From an uncultured Saprospiraceae bacterium (GTDB lineage Bacteria > Bacteroidota > Bacteroidia > Chitinophagales > Saprospiraceae): a stretch of DNA of 8,427 bases. Each line of letters begins with the position of its first letter. The stretch's first letter is position 1. Shown here one piece after another: positions 1 to 6,774 of the stretch. The translations under genes were made by a program, and so were the position numbers. The notes beneath the pieces were generated by a model that made no database searches, was not told the DNA's origin, and saw only the letters and a program-made list of their open reading frames with translations. Location: assembly GCA_938002705.1 (NCBI GenBank), contig CALLAG010000002.1, forward strand, positions 1 to 8,427, given 5' to 3'.

Positions 1-46
1 CATCGTGGACTGGGATAGCAACGTGGAATGGTGTAAGTTTTGACAT
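1..46 (-). CDS. VOC (glyoxalase-fold) family protein, N-terminal fragment
   Basis: Only the first 15 codons lie in the window, reading MSKLTPFHVAIPVHD from an ATG at 46-44 on the minus strand; the rest runs off the left edge. The pattern T-P-F-H-[VL]-A-[IF]-P-V-x-D is the usual opening of VOC-superfamily proteins (glyoxalase/bleomycin-resistance/dioxygenase fold), where the His in the first beta strand (here H8) is commonly a metal ligand. The start lies 4 nt after the TAG stop of the upstream M28 peptidase (TAG-AAAA-ATG), and an A-rich stretch precedes it, as is typical of Bacteroidota translation starts. The two genes are therefore almost certainly co-transcribed. The substrate cannot be told from 15 residues. 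A short plus-strand frame across the same bases was considered and rejected. Confidence 0.72.
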   Translation of the reverse strand, partial: MSKLTPFHVAIPVHD

Positions 47-50
47 TTTT

Positions 51-1688
51 CTATTTTTTAAGTTTGGAATTAGGACGTTCGAATTCTGAACTGGCTTTCC
101 ATTGTGGCCAGTCTCTGCTGTTAGCTATATCATACCCGATATTGTAATATATTTGAGCGTCTTGTACAGCGCCATCCATCTGCCATGTATCTGCATCGAA
201 TTCATCAGAAGGTGCATGGTAGCTGTTAATTGTAAATGAATCTCTGAGCGCTTTGGCGTATTCTTTACCCTTGGTCATATGGTTGTATCCACCATCGCCA
301 TATAGGGCAGGCACGCCTGACTTAGCAAAGTTAAAATGATCAGATCTGAAGAAATATCCTTTCTCAGGTTCTTGTTCTGCCATGACGTATCTGCCTTGCG
401 CTTCTGCATGCTTCTTAGCATAGTTATCCATCTCAGAGTGTCCCAGTCCTGTAACTGTGAAGTCCTTCATCAGGCCATTAGGATTGACCCCATCGAGATT
501 AAGATTACATACCGTATTCTCTAATGGTACAGTAGGTGATTTGACATAGTATTCTGATCCCAGTAGTCCCTGTTCTTCTGCTGTGACGAATAAGAGCATG
601 ACAGATCTCTCAGGTGGTGCTTGTGTGTAGGCCTCAGCGATAGCGAGGAGTGTAGCAGTACCACTTGCATTATCGAGAGCCCCGTTATATATAGAGTCTC
701 CCTCTACTACCTTGCCTATGCCTATATGGTCCCAGTGTGCTGTATAGGTGATGTATTCGTCAGGGTACTTCGTGCCCTTTACTATGCCTATAACATTCTT
801 GGACATACATTCTTTATAGCTGTTCTTAAGTGATGCTGTCGCTTTGGTATTAAGGGATACGGGCTTGAAGCCAGGTTCTCTTGCTTTCTTTATCTCTGCA
901 GTAAAGTCTAATCCTGCTTTCTCAAATAGTTCTTGTGACTTCTGTAGCGATATCCATCCTTTGATACCACAGTCAGATGACCTGTCGAGCCCTGATAGGC
1001 CTTGCTGCGGCCCTTGCCACGAACTCTGCACTACGAACCAAGGGTAGCCTGCTGAGCTCGTCTCGTGGATGATGAGGAGTCCCGCTGCGCCTTGTCTGTC
1101 AGCTTCTTCGTACTTGTAAGTCCATCTTCCATAGTATGTCATGATGTCTCCTTTAAAGTATTCTGGATCATCTCCGCCGTAGCCAGGATCATTGACTAAT
1201 ACAACTGCCGTCTTTCCCTTCATATCTATGCCGGCATAGTCATTCCAGCCTAGCTTTTCGTCTACGATTCCATATCCGCAGAATACCATCTCAGAATTAT
1301 CTAAGGAGATATTGTCTTCATTTCTTTGGGTATGGATCACGAAGTCTTTGCCTTTGTCCCATGTTAGATTTCCATTGGGTGTGGTAAGTTTCATATGCTC
1401 AGAGATCTCCCCATCTATAGTGAGTAAGGGCACCTCTTGGGTGTAGGTATTGCCATTACCAGGTTCTATATTAAGATTTTTTAATTGGTCTACGAGATAG
1501 TCTACGGTCATTATACCGCCTTCAGTACAAGGCATTCTACCCATATATTTGTCGGAAGACAGTTCTTGTAGATGTTGCTTGATGGTCTCACCGTTGATTG
1601 TGATATCTGTAGGAGGTGTCGTCGTTTCTTGTTTGCAACATGTACATACAAGCACTGAGAAGAGGATTGTAAGGTATTTGATAGGCAC
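51..1688 (-). CDS. M28 family zinc peptidase lipoprotein with PA domain
   Basis: This 545-residue protein is a predicted envelope-anchored di-zinc aminopeptidase of family M28. Residues 1-18 form a short lipoprotein signal, K4 then a hydrophobic run, with Cys at 15, 17 and 18; the lipobox is imperfect, so the lipidated Cys is uncertain. A protease-associated (PA) domain occupies roughly 130-290. The catalytic domain has the full M28 set: H318 in AHWDH, bridging D339 in GALDNASG, the E371-E372 pair in TAEEQGLLGS, D399 in NLNLDG and H491 in YHAPSD, with S449-D450-H451 as a supporting motif. The start is a GTG at 1688-1686. It is the only start that keeps the signal peptide, since an in-frame TAA lies at 1709-1707 and the next Met is residue 49. 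A partial -7-like TATGTTTA lies at 1720-1713 without a clear -33 box. The gene follows a terminator and leads into the VOC gene. Family and catalytic site are secure; the natural peptide substrate is unknown. Confidence 0.93.
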   Translation of the reverse strand: MPIKYLTILFSVLVCTCCKQETTTPPTDITINGETIKQHLQELSSDKYMGRMPCTEGGIMTVDYLVDQLKNLNIEPGNGNTYTQEVPLLTIDGEISEHMKLTTPNGNLTWDKGKDFVIHTQRNEDNISLDNSEMVFCGYGIVDEKLGWNDYAGIDMKGKTAVVLVNDPGYGGDDPEYFKGDIMTYYGRWTYKYEEADRQGAAGLLIIHETSSAGYPWFVVQSSWQGPQQGLSGLDRSSDCGIKGWISLQKSQELFEKAGLDFTAEIKKAREPGFKPVSLNTKATASLKNSYKECMSKNVIGIVKGTKYPDEYITYTAHWDHIGIGKVVEGDSIYNGALDNASGTATLLAIAEAYTQAPPERSVMLLFVTAEEQGLLGSEYYVKSPTVPLENTVCNLNLDGVNPNGLMKDFTVTGLGHSEMDNYAKKHAEAQGRYVMAEQEPEKGYFFRSDHFNFAKSGVPALYGDGGYNHMTKGKEYAKALRDSFTINSYHAPSDEFDADTWQMDGAVQDAQIYYNIGYDIANSRDWPQWKASSEFERPNSKLKK

Positions 1689-1765
1689 GATGATCTTAGT
1701 TTTATGTTATTGTAAACATAATTAAGATATCTGATAAGTAGCCTGATTATGGACACAGAATCACA

Positions 1766-1806
1766 ATAAAAAAGCCGAAACTTATTGCTAAGCTTCGGCT
1801 GTATTT
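1766..1806 (-). terminator. Rho-independent terminator of the VCBS/T9SS gene, possibly bidirectional
   Basis: The arms AGCCGAA (1773-1779) and TTCGGCT (1794-1800) form a 7-bp stem. One mismatch and three more pairs (CTT/AAG) extend it around a 6-nt loop, ATTGCT. On the minus strand the stem is followed at once by six T (complement of 1768-1773), and it lies about 25 nt after the TAA of the large secreted-protein gene. On the plus strand a T-rich run (1803-1809) also follows, so it could work both ways, but no plus-strand gene ends here. It separates that gene from the M28-VOC unit, so the latter probably has its own promoter in 1689-1765. Confidence 0.85.
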
Positions 1807-1824
1807 TTTATAATTAGTAAGCGT

Positions 1825-4662
1825 TTACTTCGTCTTGATCAGTTGTTGTGATACAGAGAAGCCTTCTCCTAATATCGTCATGATATAGTGTCCTTCATTG
1901 ATGTCTGACAGATCTATGGATGTCTTTATATTATTTGTATTTACACTTTTGATTAATTGATTAAGTGTATTGTAGATATTAATCTGCTGTATATTATTAT
2001 TGCCTTCTACGATAACATTATCTAAGAATGGGTTAGGGTAGACGCTGATGCCCTGGCTCGCAGGTGTATCAGTGGCAGATGACATAGGATTGTAAGTGAT
2101 CACATATTCTTGTACATCAGTCTGACATTCTTCTACTAATAATTCCATCTTCCAATCAAAGAAGTAATGGTAGAAATTCTGACCAAAAATAGAACGACTA
2201 ATTCTGGCGACATTAGACACAGTATATGGATAGTCGAGATCGCCACTTAGTATGCTGAATCTCGGGTTAAATCTTCCTAATGATTCCATATTGAAATCTC
2301 TATCAGTCTTAATCTCATATGATCCTGTTTCCATTTCGAAATCTAATTCTACTGTCTGTACGCCTTCGCCTACATTTACTGTTTTTTCATGTATTACATC
2401 TTGGTTTATAGCATTGACAACAATGAATTTTCTTTCACCTTCAGCTTCAGAATTAACCACAAAGCTCTTAAGTATCGATGGCTCATCTACGACAAAAAAT
2501 AAAGAGCCTATAACAGATGGCGCCTCGAATATTGGTTTTTCTAGAGCCAGGTCTATATCTGCTCCACCTATATATACTGGTGCCTCTTGTGACACTTTGT
2601 AATCAAAGTAGACTATCGTATCATTAGATAGATTGCCAGTTGTATATTCTGTTCCAGCAGCGATTAATATTGTTCCTTCACTATTAGCATACCATGATAC
2701 ATCTTCTTCGTCGACTTGTAGTGTAACGGCTGTGTTTTCTTCTTCAAACTCTGTAGCATATGTAATGCCTAAGTTACTCGGATCTACAAATTGTATGTTG
2801 ACCTTAGAGGATTCTAAGGAATCACAATCGTTCTGATTTGTAGCAAAGTATTCTCCGCTTTCAGTTACAGTTATTTTATCTATGTTCTCTCCTGTAGACC
2901 AGTCTGTATTTCCTTCAGACCTTGTAGCGATATCTATAGTCTCTCCTATACATAAAATGACATCTTCTGCAAGATTAATCTTAGGAGCTGATAATACTTC
3001 TGGTCCTCTGACGATAACTGTCTGTCCGTAGTTAGAGCAATCATTGTCTCCTGTCATTACACAATACATGCCTGGCTCAGTCACAGTTATAGTACTGCCA
3101 GTCTGACCATTACTCCATACTCCTGATGTCATATCTGATGTTGTGAGTGTGACATCACCAGTAAGACAATCTAATCTTGATCCCGTAGACTCTACTGATA
3201 ATAGTTCCTCCATACATCCGCCTTCGTTAATGATGTGGTGCTTGTCTGCTTCTATATCTGTATAAGAAGTCGTCACTCCTGATGGCCACGCGATAGTAAG
3301 AGAATCTATAACTGTCGCCTCATCGAGACCAAATCTCGCTGTGAGCGAATTAGTTATACCATAACCTACACCGGCTTTCATAATTCTTGTCTGTACTCCC
3401 CATTCTCCATATAGTTTGATAATAGAGCCTACACCTGATCTGTTAGATGCATCACCCTTGAGAGAGAATGCAGCATAATGGTTGTCATTAGGTATGCTCA
3501 TCCATAATCTGTCTCTGTCACCATTAAGCCCTGATCCTAATGGTCTATAAGATGCCATGATATCTATGAATCCATCTTCGTTAGCATCTCCTAATGCGAA
3601 TGAGAAAGTCTGCAATGTACTCATAGGTGCACCACTATTAGTGAATGACTTATTGCCATCATTAAGTAATAGTCTGTCACCACCACCTACTAATAGGATG
3701 TCTAAGAATCCATCATTATTGAAGTCAGCCATAGCTGACTGATAACCTTCTGTAAGAATCTCAGTACCGTCGTTAAGTAATGGAATCTCTTGGAAGAATT
3801 GATTATTGACATTTTCAAACAACTGACTTCTGAATTCGTGGTTAATCATGAATAAGTCCTGGTCTCCATCATTATCGATGTCACCAAAATTAGCAGTCCA
3901 TGTCTGTGCACCTACAGCAAGACCGTATGCTGCTGCAGCTTCTCTAAATGTTCCATTATCATTTATAAATAGAGCATTAATCCTTCTTGGGTCAGTGTCT
4001 TCTTCTACACCTAATCTACACTTAGCGATATATAGATCTAAGTCACCGTCACCGTCTACATCAGTCCACTCTGATCCATAGTTACCAGAATTATCTGATT
4101 CTGGTGTCGTAGTCATATCTATGATATCACCGTCCCTGACGAATCCACCATTCTTATCATTCATAAATATCTCGCTTACACCATCATCATCACATATAAA
4201 TGCATCTAACCAGCCGTCATTATCGATATCTACAAAATTAGACCCTTGTGCAAAAAAATCTTTTTCTGATTGGAATGTTTGCTCATATGCCATAGGGTCT
4301 TTGCCACCCTTGTATATTTTCATTCCATTATAATTACCTGCTGTCAGAATATCTGAATAGCCATCGTTATCTACATCAGCAACAGCGATTGTCCATGAGT
4401 CTCCGTCTATAGTATCTATGACGAATGATTGGAAGAATTCACCATTGTTAGATTGCAGATCGATAACAACCTTGTTAGCATTAGCTATACGTATGATATC
4501 GTCACGGTAGTCACCATTAACATCTACAAAAGCCTTGCATATAGGGCCACCGACTTCGTTCTCAGTCAGAAGGTCTGACGAGTTAATGAATGCAGCAAAA
4601 TCTTGACTAAAAACTGATTGTGTCAATAACAATCCAAAAATCAACGCGAGTAAACGGTTCAT
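1825..4662 (-). CDS. Secreted FG-GAP/VCBS-repeat protein with ASPIC/UnbV, Ig-like and T9SS sorting domains
   Basis: This protein has 945 residues from the chosen start. A Sec signal peptide (about 1-19, ending VFSQ) is followed by seven calcium-loop repeats of the form D-x-[DN]-x-D-G-x-x-D, at about residues 47, 96, 145, 201, 261, 313 and 359. The spacing of 46-60 residues is what a beta-propeller needs. An ASPIC/UnbV domain follows at about 400-480, with SGVGS, GVGYG and AWPSG. Next come two tandem Ig-like modules of about 65 residues (about 495-626), each with a W-S-[NT]-G and an I-T-V-T-x-[SP]-G-x-Y core; an Ig-like module with WYA at about 657; an unassigned beta-rich part (about 700-850); and a type A T9SS tail (about 873-945, opening with SVYPNPF). 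It is probably exported by T9SS and anchored or released at the surface, possibly as an adhesin or glycan-binding protein; the ligand is unknown. Starts at 4674 and 4704 are possible, but 4662 gives the cleanest signal peptide. Confidence 0.9.
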   Translation of the reverse strand: MNRLLALIFGLLLTQSVFSQDFAAFINSSDLLTENEVGGPICKAFVDVNGDYRDDIIRIANANKVVIDLQSNNGEFFQSFVIDTIDGDSWTIAVADVDNDGYSDILTAGNYNGMKIYKGGKDPMAYEQTFQSEKDFFAQGSNFVDIDNDGWLDAFICDDDGVSEIFMNDKNGGFVRDGDIIDMTTTPESDNSGNYGSEWTDVDGDGDLDLYIAKCRLGVEEDTDPRRINALFINDNGTFREAAAAYGLAVGAQTWTANFGDIDNDGDQDLFMINHEFRSQLFENVNNQFFQEIPLLNDGTEILTEGYQSAMADFNNDGFLDILLVGGGDRLLLNDGNKSFTNSGAPMSTLQTFSFALGDANEDGFIDIMASYRPLGSGLNGDRDRLWMSIPNDNHYAAFSLKGDASNRSGVGSIIKLYGEWGVQTRIMKAGVGYGITNSLTARFGLDEATVIDSLTIAWPSGVTTSYTDIEADKHHIINEGGCMEELLSVESTGSRLDCLTGDVTLTTSDMTSGVWSNGQTGSTITVTEPGMYCVMTGDNDCSNYGQTVIVRGPEVLSAPKINLAEDVILCIGETIDIATRSEGNTDWSTGENIDKITVTESGEYFATNQNDCDSLESSKVNIQFVDPSNLGITYATEFEEENTAVTLQVDEEDVSWYANSEGTILIAAGTEYTTGNLSNDTIVYFDYKVSQEAPVYIGGADIDLALEKPIFEAPSVIGSLFFVVDEPSILKSFVVNSEAEGERKFIVVNAINQDVIHEKTVNVGEGVQTVELDFEMETGSYEIKTDRDFNMESLGRFNPRFSILSGDLDYPYTVSNVARISRSIFGQNFYHYFFDWKMELLVEECQTDVQEYVITYNPMSSATDTPASQGISVYPNPFLDNVIVEGNNNIQQINIYNTLNQLIKSVNTNNIKTSIDLSDINEGHYIMTILGEGFSVSQQLIKTK

Positions 4663-4721
4663 TATAATTCTCATTTTATAAATAAATAATATCGTAGTAA
4701 GCAATCTACGTCCTTAACACA

Positions 4722-4756
4722 CTTAAGTTCTATTAAGTTGAATAGAATAGCTTAAG
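4722..4756 (-). promoter_or_regulatory. Hairpin upstream of the VCBS/T9SS gene, possible 5'-UTR element
   Basis: CTTAAG-TTCTATT (4722-4734) pairs with AATAGAA (4741-4747) and CTTAAG (4751-4756). This gives 13 pairs with a 3-nt bulge (TAG) and a 6-nt loop. It ends 60 nt before the start of the large gene on the same strand. TCCTTAA at 4711-4717 can also pair with TTAAGGA at 4752-4758, so two mutually exclusive folds exist. AT-rich DNA yields such folds by chance, so a regulatory role is only a suggestion. Confidence 0.3.
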
Positions 4757-4971
4757 GAGGAATAGATCTGTGAGGGTAAGGTAATTATATAAAGTTATCA
4801 ATAATTTGTCCAAAAAGCATCAATTTAGAGCAAATAGACGCTATTCTAACGGGTGGGAAGAGGTAATTGTCGTTAATGTTGTGATAATTAGTTCATTATG
4901 ATGAGTTTGTATAGACTTAAGCAGCGATCAGTGTGACCTTTTACATGATATAACCCATCCCTTTTATAATT

Positions 4972-5037
4972 AGAAGAGAGGTCAAGACCTTCTTCTCGAT
5001 ACCAATCCGAAACTAAGGTCTGTGACCTCTCGCTTCT
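4972..5037. repeat. Long imperfect inverted repeat (20-bp stem) just after the small membrane-protein gene
   Basis: The left arm AGAAG + AGAGGTCAAGACCTT (4972-4991) pairs with AAGGTCT-TGACCTCT (5015-5030, one bulged G at 5022) and CTTCT (5033-5037, after a 2-nt CG bulge). That is 20 pairs around a 23-nt loop. It begins 8 nt beyond the stop of the minus-strand DUF6787-like gene, where a transcription terminator or 3'-end stabilising hairpin would sit. No T-run follows on either strand, so it is not a classical rho-independent terminator. It may be a 3'-end processing structure or a small interspersed repeat. Confidence 0.7.
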
Positions 5038-5044
5038 ACAGAAC

Positions 5045-5359
5045 TTACACCTTCCTACCAAACATCCTATTAATCATACGCTTCTCAAAATTCCAGAAGA
5101 AAGTAAACTGACCGAAGATGAATCCGTAAATCAGCAGTATGATGTTATACACTGGTAAGATGAGAATGTAATAAATTATAGAGAAGAGCAGTGACTTCTG
5201 TCCATCTTCGACAAAGAAACCTACGATAGGCCGCTTAAGAAACATAACGGTGAATCCGGTACAGGCGAAGACTAAAAGTATTATAAATACCTGAGAGCCT
5301 TTGACACCCCAGCGTTCTCGTAATTTATCTAGTAAGCTTTTTTTTGATTGATTGGTCAT
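5045..5359 (-). CDS. Small two-helix membrane protein, DUF6787-like
   Basis: The protein has 104 residues. A basic N-terminus (about 1-20, with KLRERWGVKG) precedes two hydrophobic segments at about 22-41 and 56-84. The C-terminus is aromatic and basic: GQFTFFWNFEKRMINRMFG. The order of basic W-G segment, helix, short linker with a K-R-P, helix and GQFxFFWxFEK matches a family of short Bacteroidota membrane proteins now labelled DUF6787, some of which were once misnamed prolipoprotein diacylglyceryl transferase. That match is from memory of the family. The protein has none of the Lgt catalytic architecture and is far too short for it. The positive-inside rule puts both ends in the cytoplasm. 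It lies 119 nt downstream of the TolB-like gene on the same strand, with no terminator seen between, so read-through is possible. Function unknown. Confidence 0.85.
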   Translation of the reverse strand: MTNQSKKSLLDKLRERWGVKGSQVFIILLVFACTGFTVMFLKRPIVGFFVEDGQKSLLFSIIYYILILPVYNIILLIYGFIFGQFTFFWNFEKRMINRMFGRKV

Positions 5360-5478
5360 ATGTGATTTTTCTTGATATTATCACTTGCTTGTTATTGTAC
5401 AATTCGAAAGAGTAATTCTTAACTCAACAATGGGACATTAAAAAGTTCATGATTTGACAAATTAACTCGTAACTAAAA

Positions 5479-6711
5479 TTACTCTACCCAATCCGCTATA
5501 AAGAGATTAGTATCTCTCGTGCCGCCGTTATTTCTGTTGGATGCAAAAACTAATTTCTTACCATCAAATGAAAACATTGGAAATGAGTCAAATGTATTGT
5601 CAAAAGTAATCTGCTCTAATCCAGTACCGTCGAGATTGACCATGAATAGGTTGAAAGGAAACCCTCTTTTAGAGTTATGGTTACTCGCAAAAATCACCTT
5701 CTCGCCAGAAGGATGGAAGAATGGAGCCCAGTTTGCATTACCCAGATCAGTGATTTTTTTCAGATTACTACCATCCACGTCACATACGTAGAGTTCCATG
5801 TCTGTAGGCTTGACAAGTCCTTCGAGTAGAAGGTCTTTGTATTCTTTGATATCTTCAGGTGTCTGAGGTCGTGATGATCTGAATATCAACTTGGTTCCAT
5901 CAGGAGAGAAGAAAGCACCACCATCATAACCGAGTCCACTTGTGACTTGCTGGACATTACTGCCATCGATATTCATAGTGTATAATTCTAGGTCACCAGT
6001 TCTTATTGATGTGAATACGATGAGGTCTCCCTTAGGACTTACTGTCGGCTCGGCATCATAGCCTGGCTCGTCAGTGAGTTGCTTGATGATGTTACCATCG
6101 AGGTCTGCAGTGAATATATCAAATGTCTCATATATCGGCCACACATACTTACCATCCGTTCTTCGTTCTGGTGTCGGCGGACAATTCTTATCGGCTAAGT
6201 GTGTAGATGCATAGATGATCTGATTGTTACCAGGTAAGAAATAAGAGCAAGTCGTTCTTCCTTCTCCTGTACTTAGTAGTGGGTGAGTCGTCTCGGCATT
6301 CATTTCTTTAGTAGGATCCATGAAGTATATCTGGTCACATTCTACTCCCCACTTTTCGTTAGTCGCTTGGAATACAAGGTACTTATCGTCAAAACTCCAA
6401 TATGCTTCTGCATTATCACCACCGAAAGTCAATTGTCTGACGTTCTTGAGGTGTTTTTCTTTTTCATATCTTAGTTCGCCATCAGCAAATTGTGGCGTTG
6501 TAGCTGCGCCGTGAGCGTGTCCATGATCTCCATCAGTGCCATGTTCGTGACCATGAGCATGTGCAGAATCACCATCGTGAGAATGTCCTTCTCCGTGATT
6601 TTCTTCAGAATGGCTGTGTAAGGCACCTTCTTTATGGCTGTGACCATCGTTTTTGCATTGGTAAAATGACAATAAGATGACTGAGAGGAATAATACTTTC
6701 GTTAATTTCAT
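5479..6711 (-). CDS. TolB-like six-bladed propeller lipoprotein with His-rich N-terminus
   Basis: The protein has 410 residues from the ATG at 6711-6709, chosen because it opens directly with the signal MKLTKVLFL; an upstream in-frame ATG at 6735 would add 8 unlikely residues. Cys19 follows the hydrophobic stretch and is the likely lipidation site, although the preceding FYQ is an untypical lipobox. Residues 24-67 hold 14 His in 44 residues, mixed with Gly, Asp, Glu, Ser and Ala (HSH, HAHGHEHG, HGHAHG). Such tracts bind Zn, Ni or Cu. Six PD40 (TolB propeller) repeats follow at about 103, 155, 220, 264, 328 and 376, with cores such as FSPDGTKLIF and FHPSGEKVIF. This is usual for single-propeller Bacteroidota proteins often called 'Tol biopolymer transporter', but there is no Pal/TolA context here, so it is not true TolB. 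It is divergent from the M28-PDZ gene 63 nt away. The ligand is unknown. Confidence 0.9.
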   Translation of the reverse strand: MKLTKVLFLSVILLSFYQCKNDGHSHKEGALHSHSEENHGEGHSHDGDSAHAHGHEHGTDGDHGHAHGAATTPQFADGELRYEKEKHLKNVRQLTFGGDNAEAYWSFDDKYLVFQATNEKWGVECDQIYFMDPTKEMNAETTHPLLSTGEGRTTCSYFLPGNNQIIYASTHLADKNCPPTPERRTDGKYVWPIYETFDIFTADLDGNIIKQLTDEPGYDAEPTVSPKGDLIVFTSIRTGDLELYTMNIDGSNVQQVTSGLGYDGGAFFSPDGTKLIFRSSRPQTPEDIKEYKDLLLEGLVKPTDMELYVCDVDGSNLKKITDLGNANWAPFFHPSGEKVIFASNHNSKRGFPFNLFMVNLDGTGLEQITFDNTFDSFPMFSFDGKKLVFASNRNNGGTRDTNLFIADWVE

Positions 6712-6732
6712 GGCTCGATATATAGTTATGAT

Positions 6733-6762
6733 CAAAGAAGTGAATTATTACTCACTTCCAAA
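6733..6762 (-). promoter_or_regulatory. Candidate promoter with embedded palindromic operator in the divergent TolB-like / M28 control region
   Basis: On the minus strand TTTG (6762-6759) is followed by exactly 22 nt and another TTTG (6736-6733). Bacteroidota promoters are TTTG (-33) and TAnnTTTG (-7), whose two TTTG cores are about 23 nt apart. Spacing and both cores fit, but the TA of the -7 box is replaced by CT. The 22 nt between them is an interrupted palindrome: GAAGTGA (6737-6743), 8-nt spacer, TCACTTC (6752-6758). The second TTTG ends 21 nt before the TolB-like ATG. A dimeric regulator bound here would cover the promoter and could also affect the plus-strand peptidase gene. No regulator gene lies in the window. 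Confidence 0.45.
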
Positions 6763-6774
6763 CTCAATTTCAAA

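Larger units (their letters stand above)
4663..5044. other. 382-nt intergenic region with two hairpins, no gene
   Basis: This gap lies between the start of the VCBS/T9SS gene and the stop of the small membrane-protein gene, both on the minus strand. No frame on either strand gives a credible protein. I found no clear TTTG / TAnnTTTG promoter pair for the downstream gene, although one should lie here. The visible structure is a hairpin at 4722-4756 and a long imperfect inverted repeat at 4972-5037. The stretch 4757-4971 is AT-rich, and I see nothing recognisable in it. Confidence 0.6.

Noticed and set aside
2..43. Plus-strand frame reading IVDWDSNVEWCKF then TGA, a possible gene end
   Set aside because: The opposite strand gives an ATG with an A-rich lead and a recognisable VOC N-terminus immediately after the M28 stop, which explains the bases better.
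1511..1756. 81-codon minus-strand frame upstream of and overlapping the M28 start
   Set aside because: It is a shifted frame over the M28 signal-peptide region, with no family resemblance; the M28 frame carries the signal and the catalytic domain.
2252..4333. Several 60-116-codon plus-strand frames opposite the VCBS/T9SS gene
   Set aside because: They are antisense shadows of the repeats, rich in Ser and Pro, with no domain or start context.
5452..5462. Short palindrome ATTTGACAAAT as an operator between the TolB-like and DUF6787-like genes
   Set aside because: It has only 5-bp arms in AT-rich sequence, and I found no matching promoter spacing nearby.
6283..6514. Two short plus-strand frames antisense to the TolB-like gene
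   Set aside because: They overlap a well-supported propeller frame and show no family features.
5479..6711. True TolB of the Tol-Pal system
   Set aside because: There is no tolQ/R/A, pal or ybgF neighbour; the protein is a lipoprotein with a His-rich tether rather than a TolB N-terminal domain.
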